From NCBI GenBank assembly GCA_002270565.1, contig NQMI01000013.1:62001-126000 (forward strand): a stretch of 64,000 nt of DNA, read 5' to 3'. The position numbers were made by a program, and so were the translations under genes. This document shows, one piece after another, positions 20,900-31,983 of the stretch (the stretch's first letter is position 1; each line of letters begins with the position of its first letter). This DNA is from Stenocarpella maydis (lineage: Eukaryota; Ascomycota; Sordariomycetes; Diaporthales; Diaporthaceae). Under the pieces are notes generated by a model. It was not told the DNA's origin. It was given only the letters and a program-made list of their open reading frames with translations, and searched no databases.

Positions 20900-23800
20900 C
20901 TAATAAGCGATGGATTCCCGCCCGCTGGACTTTGGGTGTAATGCGGTCTTTTTCTGTTGGGGAATGAACTGCCTCATACGGGTTAATATCTTGTCCCTCC
21001 TACCCGCCGTTCCTGTTGAGTCCTTCCCGTGCAGTCTTGACGGCGCCTCCAAGGCGATATTACCTTCGGTCTGTCGTTCCCGCTGAGTGCGGACTTCGTT
21101 AATGGCCCTGAATTGCTCAATCAATGCCCTCTCGGCCTCCAGCAGTTGGATTCCTGACATGGAACTGAAATCTGACGTGTCAGGGCCGACGACCTTGCTG
21201 GCGCTCGGATTAGAGGTCTTCGACCCCTGGTGAAGCGCATATTTCAATCCGACCCTACGGCGGGTGTTTCTGTGCCAGGTTCCCTGCACCTGACCAGCGG
21301 CATCTGTCTGCCTCACGACCTCCTCGATCTCTTCTTCAATCCTTTCCAATGGGAGAATCTGAATCGCTGCTGTTGAGTTTGAACCTAGCGTCTCTCGCCA
21401 GCGAGCAGACTGGAAAACGACTTCTGGACCCTCGGAATTCCGACCGCCAGGGTCTGCTGGCCGCACATTGGGGCCAGAGCTCGATTCCTGGACAAGCTGA
21501 CTCCTTGACTGTGTGGCGGATATTCGAGGAATTGACCGTAAATGTTCGATCAGAGACTGTAGTGTACTCAGAACTTCGACAGATCTGGCACGGCCCCTCC
21601 CTACCACAAGCATCTCCTCCGAGACGAGATCGAGGAAGCCGTTCAGAGTCGAACAGACCTGTGGATGCGAATCCAAGTCGTACCGAAGAGAGCGAATGCA
21701 CTAATGGGTGTCAGCTTCAATCATTTCCATCTGGTCTGTCCCTAATTCGATTGAATTTTACCAACCTCTGTAACAGACGTTTTTACGACAGCCTGAGGCT
21801 CCGTAACACCGATCAACATCTGGAAAAATTCGCCCATGTCCTTGCCGTCGTGGGTATCCTTCTGGCGAGCCGCTCTGAAGTCGTCCACACCTTGCGCTCC
21901 ACGCAGCAGCCAAGCTATGAATTCGAGGTATACGCAACCCAATGACCAGACATCGAAGGATCTGGACACGGGTTTTCCGTAGTCGGTCTCGAGCTCAGGG
22001 GCGCTATATCTTATCGTCACGCCCGGCTGTGATGTTACGCTTTGCCTTGTCACACGCTCCTGTGTCCCGTCATTGTGGAATCTGGTCTCCCCAAAGTCAC
22101 TGATCTTTAGAACACCCATCCTGTCTTGGCCAGTCTGTTCCGGAGATTCGTCACGATACCATAGAATATTTTGGGGTTTGATGTCGCCGTGCCTCCCGTA
22201 TACCTCCTCCGACAGCTTAGATGTTCCATGAATAATGCTCAGACCTTCAGCGAGCCCTGCGCATTGTTCCAAGAACCAGAGTACCAGAGCCGTTGTCACA
22301 GACGGCCGAGGCATGGCTCTGACCCACAAATCAGCGAGATTCCCGTCAGCCCATGGGAAGACGAGGAAGTGTGAGTCCCGCCATCGGTATGACGCAAGCA
22401 CGGTGTTCAAATGTGCGTGGCGTGGAAGCTTCATCAGTGCCGATATCTCCGCGTGGAATGTCTCTTCCACCAACGAACGAAGTTCTTTGACCGCGAATTC
22501 CCCTGCACTCTAACCCTCAATTGTCAGTTTAAGTGTTTGATTCCGAACAGCCGTGACTTACGGATGCCTGAGAGAAGTCGAAATGCGCAGGATGTATTTG
22601 TACACGCCTGATCGTCGACCCGCCTGTCTCCGTCACTCTGTCACAAGTCAACCAAGGTAGGACAACCTTCCGGTGGAGACGATAGAAGAGCGAGTTGCCT
22701 TTGTTGTCCAGGCTGAATCGTGGAGCCAGCAACCCCCATTGCATTGTGTCAAAATTAGCAATTTTGAGTCTGTTCAAGCGATTGAATGAGTTCAGTCGTA
22801 GATTAGACATCGTGTCTGATGATGCATTCATGCCCCTGCGGTAGAGATCCCCACCATCTGTGACAAGAGGCAGGTCATCATCAGTAAGGCCTTCGGTACA
22901 CATGTCCTCCAGAATTTCACAGCCATCGATAAGTATGAGGACGGCAAACAGCCTGCGAGCAGATCGGAGAACATAATTTACCAGAAATGGTAAAGGGTGT
23001 TGCCTGAGATCAAGTGAGCGTCCCACGTAATCAGAAACCGAGGAGGCATCGAATAGTGATTCCAGGGCATTTTGTGGTAGGAAGCGACGGTCATTGCCTT
23101 CACCGGCCGACAGGACCATGGATTTGAGTAACCGGTCCTGAAAGCTGACCTCAGCCTGTAAAGGCTCCAAGGCAGGGACGGCTCTTTCAGTCGGAATCTT
23201 TCGAGGGTCAGCAGGAGTGATCAGTTCGATCAAGTGAGACATTAGATCTACCTCCGGCCATTGCCCAATGCTACAGATTCAGTCAACTCCGTAAGCTTTT
23301 GCCGAATGATAGTGCATTTATATGCTTAGACTCTTGGGGAACATCACCCACGTTGCTTCGATATCGCTGAAAAGCTTCTGAGCAGATATCATATACACTA
23401 TGGGTCCCAAGTCGTTGCTGGCAACGACCATGCCACATAGCTTATTGCCAACAAGTACCCAACATCCGGAAGTAACATGAGCTATTTGGATTATTAGCAG
23501 GATAGTCCGTTCTCATATTCGTAGAATAACTTACGCAAGGTCTCATTGTTCTTCAGTCGGATTATCCTCGTAGTGAACTGCCTGCCTCGTATGAATATAA
23601 CTGGAGCTTTTCTTAGCAAAGTTGCCGAAAGGATACGATCCGGCTCGATAATGACACTCAGCTCTTGGTCCGTCTCGGCCATCGAAAGCAGTTCATCATC
23701 CATCACTAGCCCGGTAATACTTTGAGCTCCGGAAGCAGCCGAGAAGGAATTCTGGAGGCTGAATGGCATATCGAGTAGAGTGAAATCCGCATCCCCAGTC

Positions 23801-24911
23801 GCGTTTTCGATATTCCCAATGGATACGCTGGACGGATGCTGAGGTGTAAGGCTCCAGACATTGCCCAGCCAGTTGATGGCGTGAAAGCCCGTAATAGGTG
23901 TCCAAATGGTATTGGAAAAATCCCTCTCATGCGCTTCCCTACTAGTTTTAACAGTTGTGTCGCTCTTCCCTGGTCTTTTAGTAGCTGCAGAAAGGTCAAT
24001 AAGGCAGTTACTGTGGAGTCTTGTGGCTGGCTTCATTGAGACAGCTGACCTTTGTTCTGGACTCTGCGTTTGTGGCCGTTCACTGTCTTCCTTGATGTGG
24101 CTGCCAACACGTAGTCAGAGAGGCCATGTGCCACGGTAACGGCAACTAGCTTCTTCGACCCTTTTTGATCCAGGATTTCGACCATACCACCAATCCTGCA
24201 GACTCGAACAAGTTGCCGGTGTCCATACTGCTCAAGCACAATACCGCACAGCAAACCGCAGCAAGATGGTCTGGATCGACTATTTTCCCGAGGTCTTCCC
24301 ACACTCAGGAAGAACCTGTAGCCCTGAGTGGGTAAATCAAATCCCCGTTCCAGGATTAGCCCCTCCGGCACATGGACCTCATCGGCCGTTCTCCAAGAGA
24401 GATTGCTCAGCCCAACTTCTATCTTAGACCCGAGACCTAGGTTCTCCGGTATAGTCGACGGTATTTCGTCAAGGATCTTTCTTGCATCCTTCACGACGTC
24501 GAACCTGCACGCCACCCACCCTCTCGGCTGCAGCCTGACCGCCAGGGGCTGGCGCCTTGCTGCCTGCCCAAAGAGACGGATGTCTGTGATTACAGTCCTG
24601 AGGCTCAACTCTTCCTTGTAGTCGAGGTCGTTTCTTTCTATGTATTTCTGGATAGCTCCCTCTATCTGCAGCAAGTGTGGAGTCTGGAGCTGCTGCACCA
24701 GAGAATTCGTCTTGGTGAGAAGACGTTGTTCATGATTGCATCCTCGGGGTGGTGGCCGGTATATTGTGATTTCGTCCTTGGCTATGAAGAACCTCTTCAT
24801 TCCGTAGAGTGTCTCCCGGTGCCGCCGTCCACGTACCTCTTCAACGAGTGCCCCCTCCACGGCGTTGGTCAGCTGGATCGGGATGCCGTCCGAACACGAG
24901 GCGATAGCCAT
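20900..24911 (-). CDS. Trypsin-like serine protease - protein kinase fusion protein
   Basis: I rebuilt six exons: 24911-24050, 23984-23535, 23481-23352, 23270-22562, 22509-21766 and 21700-20900. Introns are 65, 53, 81, 52 and 65 bp, and the total of 3696 nt closes in frame to 1231 residues. The N-terminal 200 residues are unassigned. A trypsin-like domain follows with a full apparent triad: His262 in TVAHGL, Asp354 in GDADFTLLD, and Ser442 in TSGCWVLVGNKLCGMVVAS. The kinase domain has Lys725 (FAVKEL), HGDIKPQNIL (Asp826; HGD replaces HRD), DFG (Asp855) and APELE. A C-terminal region of about 260 residues has the motif SLRYDLDSHPQ...FLDLVSEEML. The crucial link is the 81-bp intron with a GTGGGT donor. 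If it is not spliced, the protease would end at a TAA near 23320 and the kinase would be a separate gene starting at 23242. The last donor (GTTGGT) is weak. The protein is probably intracellular, since no signal peptide is present. Confidence 0.75.
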
Positions 24912-25294
24912 GCTGATTGGTGGACAAAATGGTACCAGGTTGAAAGAGATAGAAACAGGGGACAGTGCTTTGTTGATGAAAATTGAACTGGGAGCCTATT
25001 TGCTTGCAAGACATACCTACCTAGGTAGATACCCCGCAGAGGACATAGTTCAGAGTATCAGACACGTCATCTGAGCAACGTTGCCGCCTAGACTATTGAG
25101 CGCCATCTTGCCTCCCCCTGCAACACTCACCTTTCAGCTGCATCATGCTGCGTTGCTGACATGCATAGTGTGAGGCGTTATAGGTTTCCAGCCGGGTATT
25201 TGACCAGTTCTGTGTGTCTGGGGCTTTCCTGCCCCGTGGTGTCTCTTGATTTCACGTTATTCCTGCGCCATCACTCTTCTCGTACGTGCTAAAG
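24912..25294. promoter_or_regulatory. 383-bp bidirectional promoter
   Basis: Separates the start codons of the protease-kinase gene and the membrane-anchored gene. It contains a TACCTAGGTA palindrome at 25018. Shared sequence suggests possible co-regulation. Confidence 0.5.
25018..25027. other. TACCTAGGTA palindrome, copy 3
   Basis: Lies inside the bidirectional promoter at 24912-25294, within a longer near-palindrome (TACCTACCTAGGTAGATA). Confidence 0.7.
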
Positions 25295-26500
25295 ATGGCG
25301 CTAAACGATCCACGGCAGGCGAGAATTCAGAAGATATGGCCAGACATACCAGAAGCGCACGTTCACAAAGAAGACTATCGCCATTGGCTATCATACCTTG
25401 ATCTTCTGTCTTCAGAGATTATTCGACGGTCTACAGATGCAAATATGCAATTCAGATGCGCCATTGAAAATCCGGATACGATACTCAATATCGTGGGGGA
25501 ACTTCGAGCTCTTCGCGTGCGGCGGTGGGGGGCGCACCCGACAAGGGACGGTGTGGAACAAATGACAAGGGCAGAGATCATTGCAAAGATCCAGGCGGAG
25601 AATCTGCAAGGAATGGGTGGGCATACTGAAGATGCGATTATGAACGCTGTCTTCCTTGCAATCAGTCTTTGGACAACCATCGAAATCGGTGCCTACAACA
25701 AAAGTGGACTATTAATAAGTAAGAAGGTCAATTTATGGGCCGAGAACACAACACTGGCCCAATTTTTAAGTACGACATTCCCAAAAATACCAGCACCATC
25801 ATCTTTCAACACTCAGGCTATAATTCTCAACCCGAAACTAACTATGGAATATCTCTGTACCTTCCATTCGTTCGACTGGGTGTTCACACATGACCTCTCC
25901 GAGCATTTACATATCAGATGGGCGGGCTCTGAGAACAACAACAGACCAATCCTCATGATATATATGCACAAGGTCTTCCTGCGAAATGAGATATCCGAGC
26001 ACCTGAACGGCCATCGACGCTCGATGCTTCCTATAGACCTGGTTGAAGAAGCCCTGGATACGCTCAACCTGCTCTTCCCGTACAATGACCGCCGCACGCG
26101 CGGCCTGCTCCGCTCCAAGAATCAAGAGGCTGAGTTTTGTGACCTCGCCTGGTGTGGCCGTGGCCGATCGCTTGATCTGCGGCGTTATTCCTACTGGGGG
26201 GAGCGCATCATGCAATTGTCGGAGATTAGCAAGGGGGAGCTACTCGGGTTCTCGCAGCTGAGGCCTGACCGTGATGGGCGCAACTTGATGCAGGCGATGA
26301 ATTTCTGGACAGCGATGTGGGTGGCCGCTTTGACGATTGCCAGTGCCATAATTGGGGGGCTCTCGGTTGTGTATGCAAAGTGGTCGTATGATGTGTCGCG
26401 GGCAGGATATGAGCTGGCGTTGGCGCAGGCTTGTGCAGTGCCAGACGCTGAAGCTCAACTGCCTCGTTTCTGCCGTGGAGGCGGACCTGCGGCTGGTTAA
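25295..26500 (+). CDS. Conserved fungal protein with C-terminal transmembrane segment, unknown function
   Basis: Single exon, 401 residues from the ATG at 25295. The N-terminal 340 residues are soluble, mixed alpha/beta, and have no domain I can name. A hydrophobic segment near residues 345-370 (FWTAMWVAALTIASAIIGGL) is preceded by GFSQLRPDRDGRN and followed by a short Tyr/Ala-rich tail. I recall this C-terminal layout from uncharacterised proteins in Fusarium-like and related fungi, but know of no assigned function. It is divergent from the protease-kinase gene, and a DUF7580-type relic follows on the same strand. This context suggests an accessory, possibly self/non-self-related gene. The extreme C-terminus (after QACAVPDAE) is Gly/Pro-rich, and an unseen 3' intron cannot be excluded. 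Confidence 0.7.
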   Translation: MALNDPRQARIQKIWPDIPEAHVHKEDYRHWLSYLDLLSSEIIRRSTDANMQFRCAIENPDTILNIVGELRALRVRRWGAHPTRDGVEQMTRAEIIAKIQAENLQGMGGHTEDAIMNAVFLAISLWTTIEIGAYNKSGLLISKKVNLWAENTTLAQFLSTTFPKIPAPSSFNTQAIILNPKLTMEYLCTFHSFDWVFTHDLSEHLHIRWAGSENNNRPILMIYMHKVFLRNEISEHLNGHRRSMLPIDLVEEALDTLNLLFPYNDRRTRGLLRSKNQEAEFCDLAWCGRGRSLDLRRYSYWGERIMQLSEISKGELLGFSQLRPDRDGRNLMQAMNFWTAMWVAALTIASAIIGGLSVVYAKWSYDVSRAGYELALAQACAVPDAEAQLPRFCRGGGPAAG

Positions 26501-26619
26501 AATCATCATGGCATATATGAGTAGGGAGCTCATAAGTTGTGTGCTTCGGCGACCTCTGTTATATCTGTGAGCTCATCCTATGGAAAACCTAAATCAGAAA
26601 CTGCTAAACTAATATAATA

Positions 26620-27393
26620 ATGATATTCACAGCTAATTCTACTCGGCCGGCTAGCGTCACAGCGATGTTGGAGTGCGATCCGCAGCCAGTGACGAATTTG
26701 TGCCTGCTCACCTCGCGACAGAATCCGGGAATAGACGGCTGCGAATTCGTCACCAATGTCCAGGACAAGTTCAATGTATACACACAGCTGTATGGATCCG
26801 GTTCCCACGCCATAAAGCCGCGCCACGTGCTTGAAGGCAGAGACCAAACGCTGCCTCCATGCGGCTATCCAGAGAAGCTGTGACTCGCACTGGCCCTCTC
26901 TGCGAGCGTGTTGCACCTCTACAGCAAGCCATGGCTGGCGAGTATCGCTACGCTTGACGACGTCCTTTTCCTCCGCGAAGACGTCTCGTAGGCCCTGATG
27001 TAGTCTCCTTACCGGCCATTTGTCATAAAGGCCATACTTGAAATTCTGAATTCCCGTCCAGCAGCTGTCTCCGGCGCAACACGGCCCATGGATCTGACAC
27101 TGCTGTCGCTAGGAACGCTCCTGATCTACATCACCATCGGGCGGCCTATCGAGGCGGTCAACATGGTCGGCGACACGGACATTGAAACGGTGCTCGGCAA
27201 GCAGCCGGCCGCCAACCAGCTCACCGGTCCTGTCTTGCAGATCGGTGGCATGAACTACGACGCTGCGGTGCGGTGGTGTCTTAGGAGTATCCTCGGCGTG
27301 GCGAGCTTGGAGGACGGTGGATTCTGCAAGAGCTTCCACGAGGCGGTCGTCTCTAGGCTCGAGACTGATGCCAAGAGGGCGCTTGGTGAGTAG
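26620..27393 (+). pseudogene. DUF7580-family pseudogene (three in-frame stops)
   Basis: One frame carries family-like blocks in the right order, interrupted by stops. First comes LALALSASVLHLYSKPWL and DDVLFLRED, then SPYRPFVIKAILE. A C-terminal block follows: MDLTLLSLGTLLIYITIGRP, then AVRWCLRSILGV and FHEAVVSRLE. Stops are a TGA at 26881 and two TAG near 26989 and 27001. Both TAG codons would be CAG before a C-to-T change at CpA, the pattern made by repeat-induced point mutation; the TGA would come from CGA. DUF7580 is a fungal family of unknown function named from memory. An intron covering the stops cannot fully be excluded, but homology reads through them. Confidence 0.65.
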
Positions 27394-27996
27394 CGGCACA
27401 CATGAGACAGATATATGCCAAGCAATTCCGAGATATGGGGAATGCAGCGACAAGGATGAACAGTAGTTATGATAGCGGTGGTCTATTGAATACTAAAAGC
27501 AGAGTTATAAAATTACATAAACTGTATAACTATACACATACATATACAAAAAGACTTCAAATATACATACACAGAACGCATGTATGCGATTCCCGGAGTT
27601 ACTGCATCGCAAAAGACTCAGAACAGAGTCCTTCGAGGCTAGTGATAACTCGGTACAAAGCTGAGATGCAAAATTATACGTCATGACCCAACAGAATTTT
27701 CTTGAGCACCTTGCCGTTTGTGATGATCGATGCAGCGGCCCATGGGGCAAACAGAGGTATTTGAGGCTGGCGAGGGGTGATGAGGTGGTATAGAAACAAA
27801 ATGCAGGAGGCGTACCGCTAATGGAATGCAAGAGACCGACCATTGCCGGCGAATTGACGTGGATGTGGTTACACAAGGGGGGAGGGGTATAAGAATATGG
27901 AAGGGTGTTCCCCACCTCCGAAGACGATGCATTCGCGTCTGTCACATCAAGAATTCTCGGTCTGGTCTGATTTTACCGTTCAAGTGCATACAAATC
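27394..27996. other. Intergenic, AT-rich in part
   Basis: Contains an AT-rich section (27480-27570) and the likely promoter of the SET gene. No other feature is seen. Confidence 0.55.
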
Positions 27997-29470
27997 ATGA
28001 GCATCGACGCTGGCTTTGACATGGTTCCTCGCCTCTCACGAGGAGTCGAGGACACCCAGGATTGGGAACGCTTCATCAATACGATCAAGGAGCGTTACAA
28101 GGATGACGCTCAGGTCGAGATGACTCCCAACTACATCGAGTTCAAAGCAGGCGAGCACCCTTGTCTGCCTTACCAAGGCCACAAGTTCCTCCGATTCAGC
28201 TCCAAGATTACAGGTCAAACTGCAACAGAGTCTGGCGTGGGGGGCTACATCGAGGCCGTTGCGGCCGCTGCAAAGGATCACTTTGGTTCTCGGACCCGGT
28301 ATTGGAATGAATGTTTCGACGAGATTGGCCACTACGACTGGCCAGAGGTCTACGAGTCCATCAGGTCCTACGATGAGGTCTTTAGATTAATTCCCAGTCT
28401 CCAGATACACCCGCGATGTCTGACCTGTTGATTCGCAGCCGGCCGATAGCGGTATCACCACTAGCATCACTCCCTCGGTCGATGGCACCGAGCCGGACCG
28501 AGGCGCGGGGGTTTATGAGATGCTATTCGAGGTCAAGCAGATTTCCGGAAAAGGCAAAGGGCTGGTGGCCCGTCGTGACATCGCCGCTGGCACTCGCATC
28601 GTCTGCGAGAAACCGCTCCTCACGGTCCATCCCATGCCAGGTGAGGCGTTGGAGCTCGTCTTGGCTGAGAAACTCCATGCCCTGACCAGGGCTGAGCAAC
28701 GTCAATACTTGTCCCTCCACAATAACTTCCCCGGAAAGCCTCCCCTGGGCAGCATTCTCAAGACGAACTGTCTTCCCTGCGGGCCGGACTCACCCATCGG
28801 CGGCGTGTATCCCACCATCTGCCTTATCAACCACAGCTGCCTCCCAAACTCCCACAACAATTGGAATGACGCAGCCAGGCACGAGACAATCCACGCAATC
28901 CGGCCGATAAAAGCCGGAGAGGAGATCACGATCGCTTATGACCACGGAGGGACATCCGCCGAGCGACGGGCGTTCCTAAAGGGTGCCTTCGGCTTCGACT
29001 GCAGATGCAGCAACTGCACGCTGACAGGCTCCGAGGCCCGAGACAGCGACGCCCGCCGCGCCCGGATCCGGCGCCTCGACGACGCCATCGGAGATCCCTA
29101 CCGCATGGCGGCCAGGCCGGAGGAGAGCCTCTGGGACTGCCACTCGCTCCTGCAGACCCTGAGGGAGGAGTTCCGGGGCCACGCCGGGGCCCACGCCTGC
29201 AGGCTGTACTACGACGCCTTCCAGATATGCATCAGCCACGGGGACCGGGCGCGGGCGGGTGCGCTTGCGGGGAGGGCATACCAGGCCAGGGTCCTCTGCA
29301 ATGGCGAGGACAGCCCTGAGACCGGGAGGACGAAGGCGCTCTCGGAACGGCCGGACGAGCACATGAGCTGCGGCTTGCTGTCTGGGAAGTGGAACTCGAC
29401 GAGGAACATGGTCCCCAAGGGCCTTGATGAGGCACAGTTTGAGGCGTGGTTGTTTAGAGTGCAGCGCTAA
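27997..29470 (+). CDS. SET-domain protein (putative lysine methyltransferase)
   Basis: Exons 27997-28377 and 28439-29470 are joined by a 61-bp intron, giving 470 residues in frame. The N-terminal 127 residues (FINTIKERYKDDAQ, FLRFSSKITG, HYDWPEVYESIRSYDE) match nothing I know. A short linker precedes a SET domain starting FEVKQISGKGKGLVARRDI (about 160). It has the key motifs NHSCLPNS (AdoMet pocket) and EEITIAYD, and a post-SET zinc cluster FDCRCSNC. The C-terminal region is a helical tail. Similar fungal SET proteins are widespread and mostly uncharacterised; substrate is unknown. The donor GTCTTT is atypical while the acceptor TTCGCAG and branch CTGAC are good, so the fusion of the N-terminal part is less certain than the SET domain itself. 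An alternative start is the ATG at 28021. Confidence 0.8.
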
Positions 29471-29841
29471 GACTGTTTGAGCGCAACGCGAGAAGGATTC
29501 ACCGAAACCAGTCGTCTTGATATGTGTGGTCACTGAATACTCCGGTGCTTGGGGCGGCAGGGTCGACGTCAGAGAGTAACTTCGTGACATAGGCCTGATA
29601 TGCCCAGCAAGTATAGTTGGCCCCCATGGATAGAAGATGAGTAACTCTGGAGGCTCGATGTGTCAAAGTTTCTTGTCAAGAGTTTGGAGACCGGCTTCCA
29701 CCTAAATTTGCGTGTAGCATTCTTAAGGAAGAATTTGAAGTTGTTGTTCTAGCAGCCTTACGACCAGGAAAACTTAGAATCAAGCGCGCTCTACCAAAAA
29801 CAGGGCATGGCGGAGCCAATTTCCCTTACCTAGGTAGACGA
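29471..29841. other. Intergenic
   Basis: 3' flank of the SET gene up to the transposon end; contains one TACCTAGGTA palindrome (29827) immediately next to the transposon. Confidence 0.55.
29827..29836. other. TACCTAGGTA palindrome, copy 4
   Basis: Perfect palindrome 6 bp from the left end of the transposon. Confidence 0.7.
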
Positions 29842-29896
29842 TACCATACCCGGCCACCATTTCGGCCACCCCACGATCTCGGCCAGCAAAACCGCT
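29842..29896 (+). repeat. Left terminal inverted repeat of the pogo element
   Basis: Pairs with 31984-32038. It keeps GGCCACC and GGCCAGC where the right copy has GGCTACC and GGCTACT. Confidence 0.8.
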
Positions 29897-30138
29897 CAAT
29901 TCCCACACAATCGCCATATGTTCACTTACACATTTCTCAACAACCACTAAGGTTATCTAGAAGCCGTCTGCATAAGTAAATAGAGAATTGATTCCTCATG
30001 ATCCTCATGTGTTATATTAGTAATTTGGTGGGCTTCACCGCCCATTTCTGCCAAGTGCCAATTAACCCCAAATGCCAAATCAGAAAGAATGTTCTTATTA
30101 CCCATCAAGCCAGTCAATCCACCCAGATCGCCGCCACA

Positions 30139-31879
30139 ATGCCTCCAAAGTCCTATATAGAGGACAACATACTAAATGCCGTTCATAACATACAAGAGAA
30201 CGATCTGGGAAGGAATAAAGCTGCAAAGAAACATAGTATGCCATCATCTACAGTCAGTAATCGCTTATCTGGCAAGCATTCTTCAAAGCAAGATCTAGAG
30301 GCCATACCCACGAATGCTCTACTATTAGATAGGCAAGAAACGCGCCTAGTGAGATGGATTTTGCGCCAAGAGAAGCTAGGGTTTGCGCCTAGTCAGGCGA
30401 CTATTCAAGGCATCATTGGCAACATCTCCAATTCAAAGGTTGGCAGTCACTGGGTAAATCGCCTGATTCAGCAGCATCCAGAGATTCAAAGCAAGGTTGG
30501 GCGCAGGCAAGAAGCTGCCCGTTTCCACGAGTTTACCCCTCGGGCAGTCAACTAGTATTTCGACATCCGAGAGGCTGAATATATATAGGTGAAGCCGAGC
30601 CTCACAGTCAATATCGATAAAGCCGGCTTAATAGCAGGTTTCAATAGGCAAATCAGAGCCAATTAAGCTGTATTCAAGCACAGTAACTAATAATATATAG
30701 GCCTTGATTCTCTGGTGGTTAGAACTTCTAAAACAAAGAAGGCAATGCTCAAATCTGACCAGTCAAGGTAGTGGTCTACTATAATTGAGAGTATCACAGC
30801 CACCGGTGAAGCCCTTAACCCAGGCATCATTTTCAAAGGTAAAGACCTACAGCAGCAGTGGTTTATCAACGAATTCCACAAGACAGTGCCTAGTTAGCGA
30901 TGGATCACATCCCAGAATGGGTGGACGAACAATCAAATAGGCATAGCGTGGCTTGAGCAGGTATTTCTGCCACAGATAAATACCCGCCGTAAAGACAAGT
31001 CAGAGGCAATTCTCCTCATACTAGATAGCCATTTCAGCCATACCTCTATAGGTTTTAAGTGATGATATTTAGATTTAAGGATATTTAACACTAGCTAGTA
31101 CGCAGGACAAGTTCATAACTATATGCTTTAAGAACAACATCTTCTACTACTATTTACCAGCGCATTATTCCCATGGGCTTCAACCACTTAATAACGGCGT
31201 TTTTAATACTCTTAAGGCATACTATCATAACTCTCTTTCAACATAGCAATTACTCACAGACTCAGCGCCCGTAGATAAGATTAACTTCATCAAATGTCTT
31301 GCTAAGGCCCATACCCGAGCAATAACACTAAAGACTATCAAATCAGCATTTAGAACCACTGGGAATTGGCCAATTAGCCGTATCAAGGCATTATCACACC
31401 CAGAAATCCAACTGGATAAGGAGAAACGCTGTGCCAAGTCCTCTAAGCCTAAAGATGAAGATCCCATCAAGTCAGGCCATAATATCATAAACCTCACTGG
31501 TCCAAACCCCTCGGCTGGAGATCATCATAAATTTCAACGAATTGGCTTTGCATTTAACGAGAAGGAAGCAGAATTGAAGATCGCAAACCAGTGGATACGT
31601 AAGCTTGAGGCTCAAGTTAAGCGTTTAACTACAAAGAAGCACAGGGCTGTCCCCAACCCAAACAAGAAGTTTATACAAATGGGCGAGATACTAGGCGAAA
31701 GGAAGGAGGTTGAAGATGCCCTCAATAAAAGGAATCAACCAGAGGAGTAAGTTAAAGCCGAAATTAAGGTTTCTATGGGCGAAGAGTCTGTGGATGATAA
31801 GGAAGAAGATGAGCCACCGCCGGATGTGCGGACACGTTCCGGGCGTGCATCCAAAGTACCTTCACGATATACCGATTAA
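30139..31879 (+). pseudogene. Pogo/Fot1-type transposase, inactivated by many stops
   Basis: From MPPKSYIEDN the N-terminus has the helix-turn-helix pair of this class (LGRNKAAKKHSMPSSTVSNR; then GFAPSQATIQGI, GSHWVNRLIQQHPEI). After the first TAG at 30553 the frame continues with DDE-region blocks: GIIFKGKDLQQQWF, NGWTNNQIGIAWLEQVFLPQ, ILLILDSHFSHTS, FYYYLPAHYSHGLQPLN, and a basic coiled tail ending SGRASKVPSRYTD. Stops are mainly TAG/TAA, as expected from C-to-T at CpA. No active protein can be made from this copy. Confidence 0.85.
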
Positions 31880-31983
31880 AAAGCTAGTTTCTAAGCTTCA
31901 AAACCATATTCGCATTATTTTGATATCACCAGAATTAATTCGGTAAGAACCTCACTAAGTTGCAGTGTTTTGTATAGTGCATA

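Noticed and set aside
20495..20941. 148-codon frame with a TATATAAA inside it
   Set aside because: No recognisable product, and it overlaps the 3' end of the protease-kinase gene on the opposite strand.
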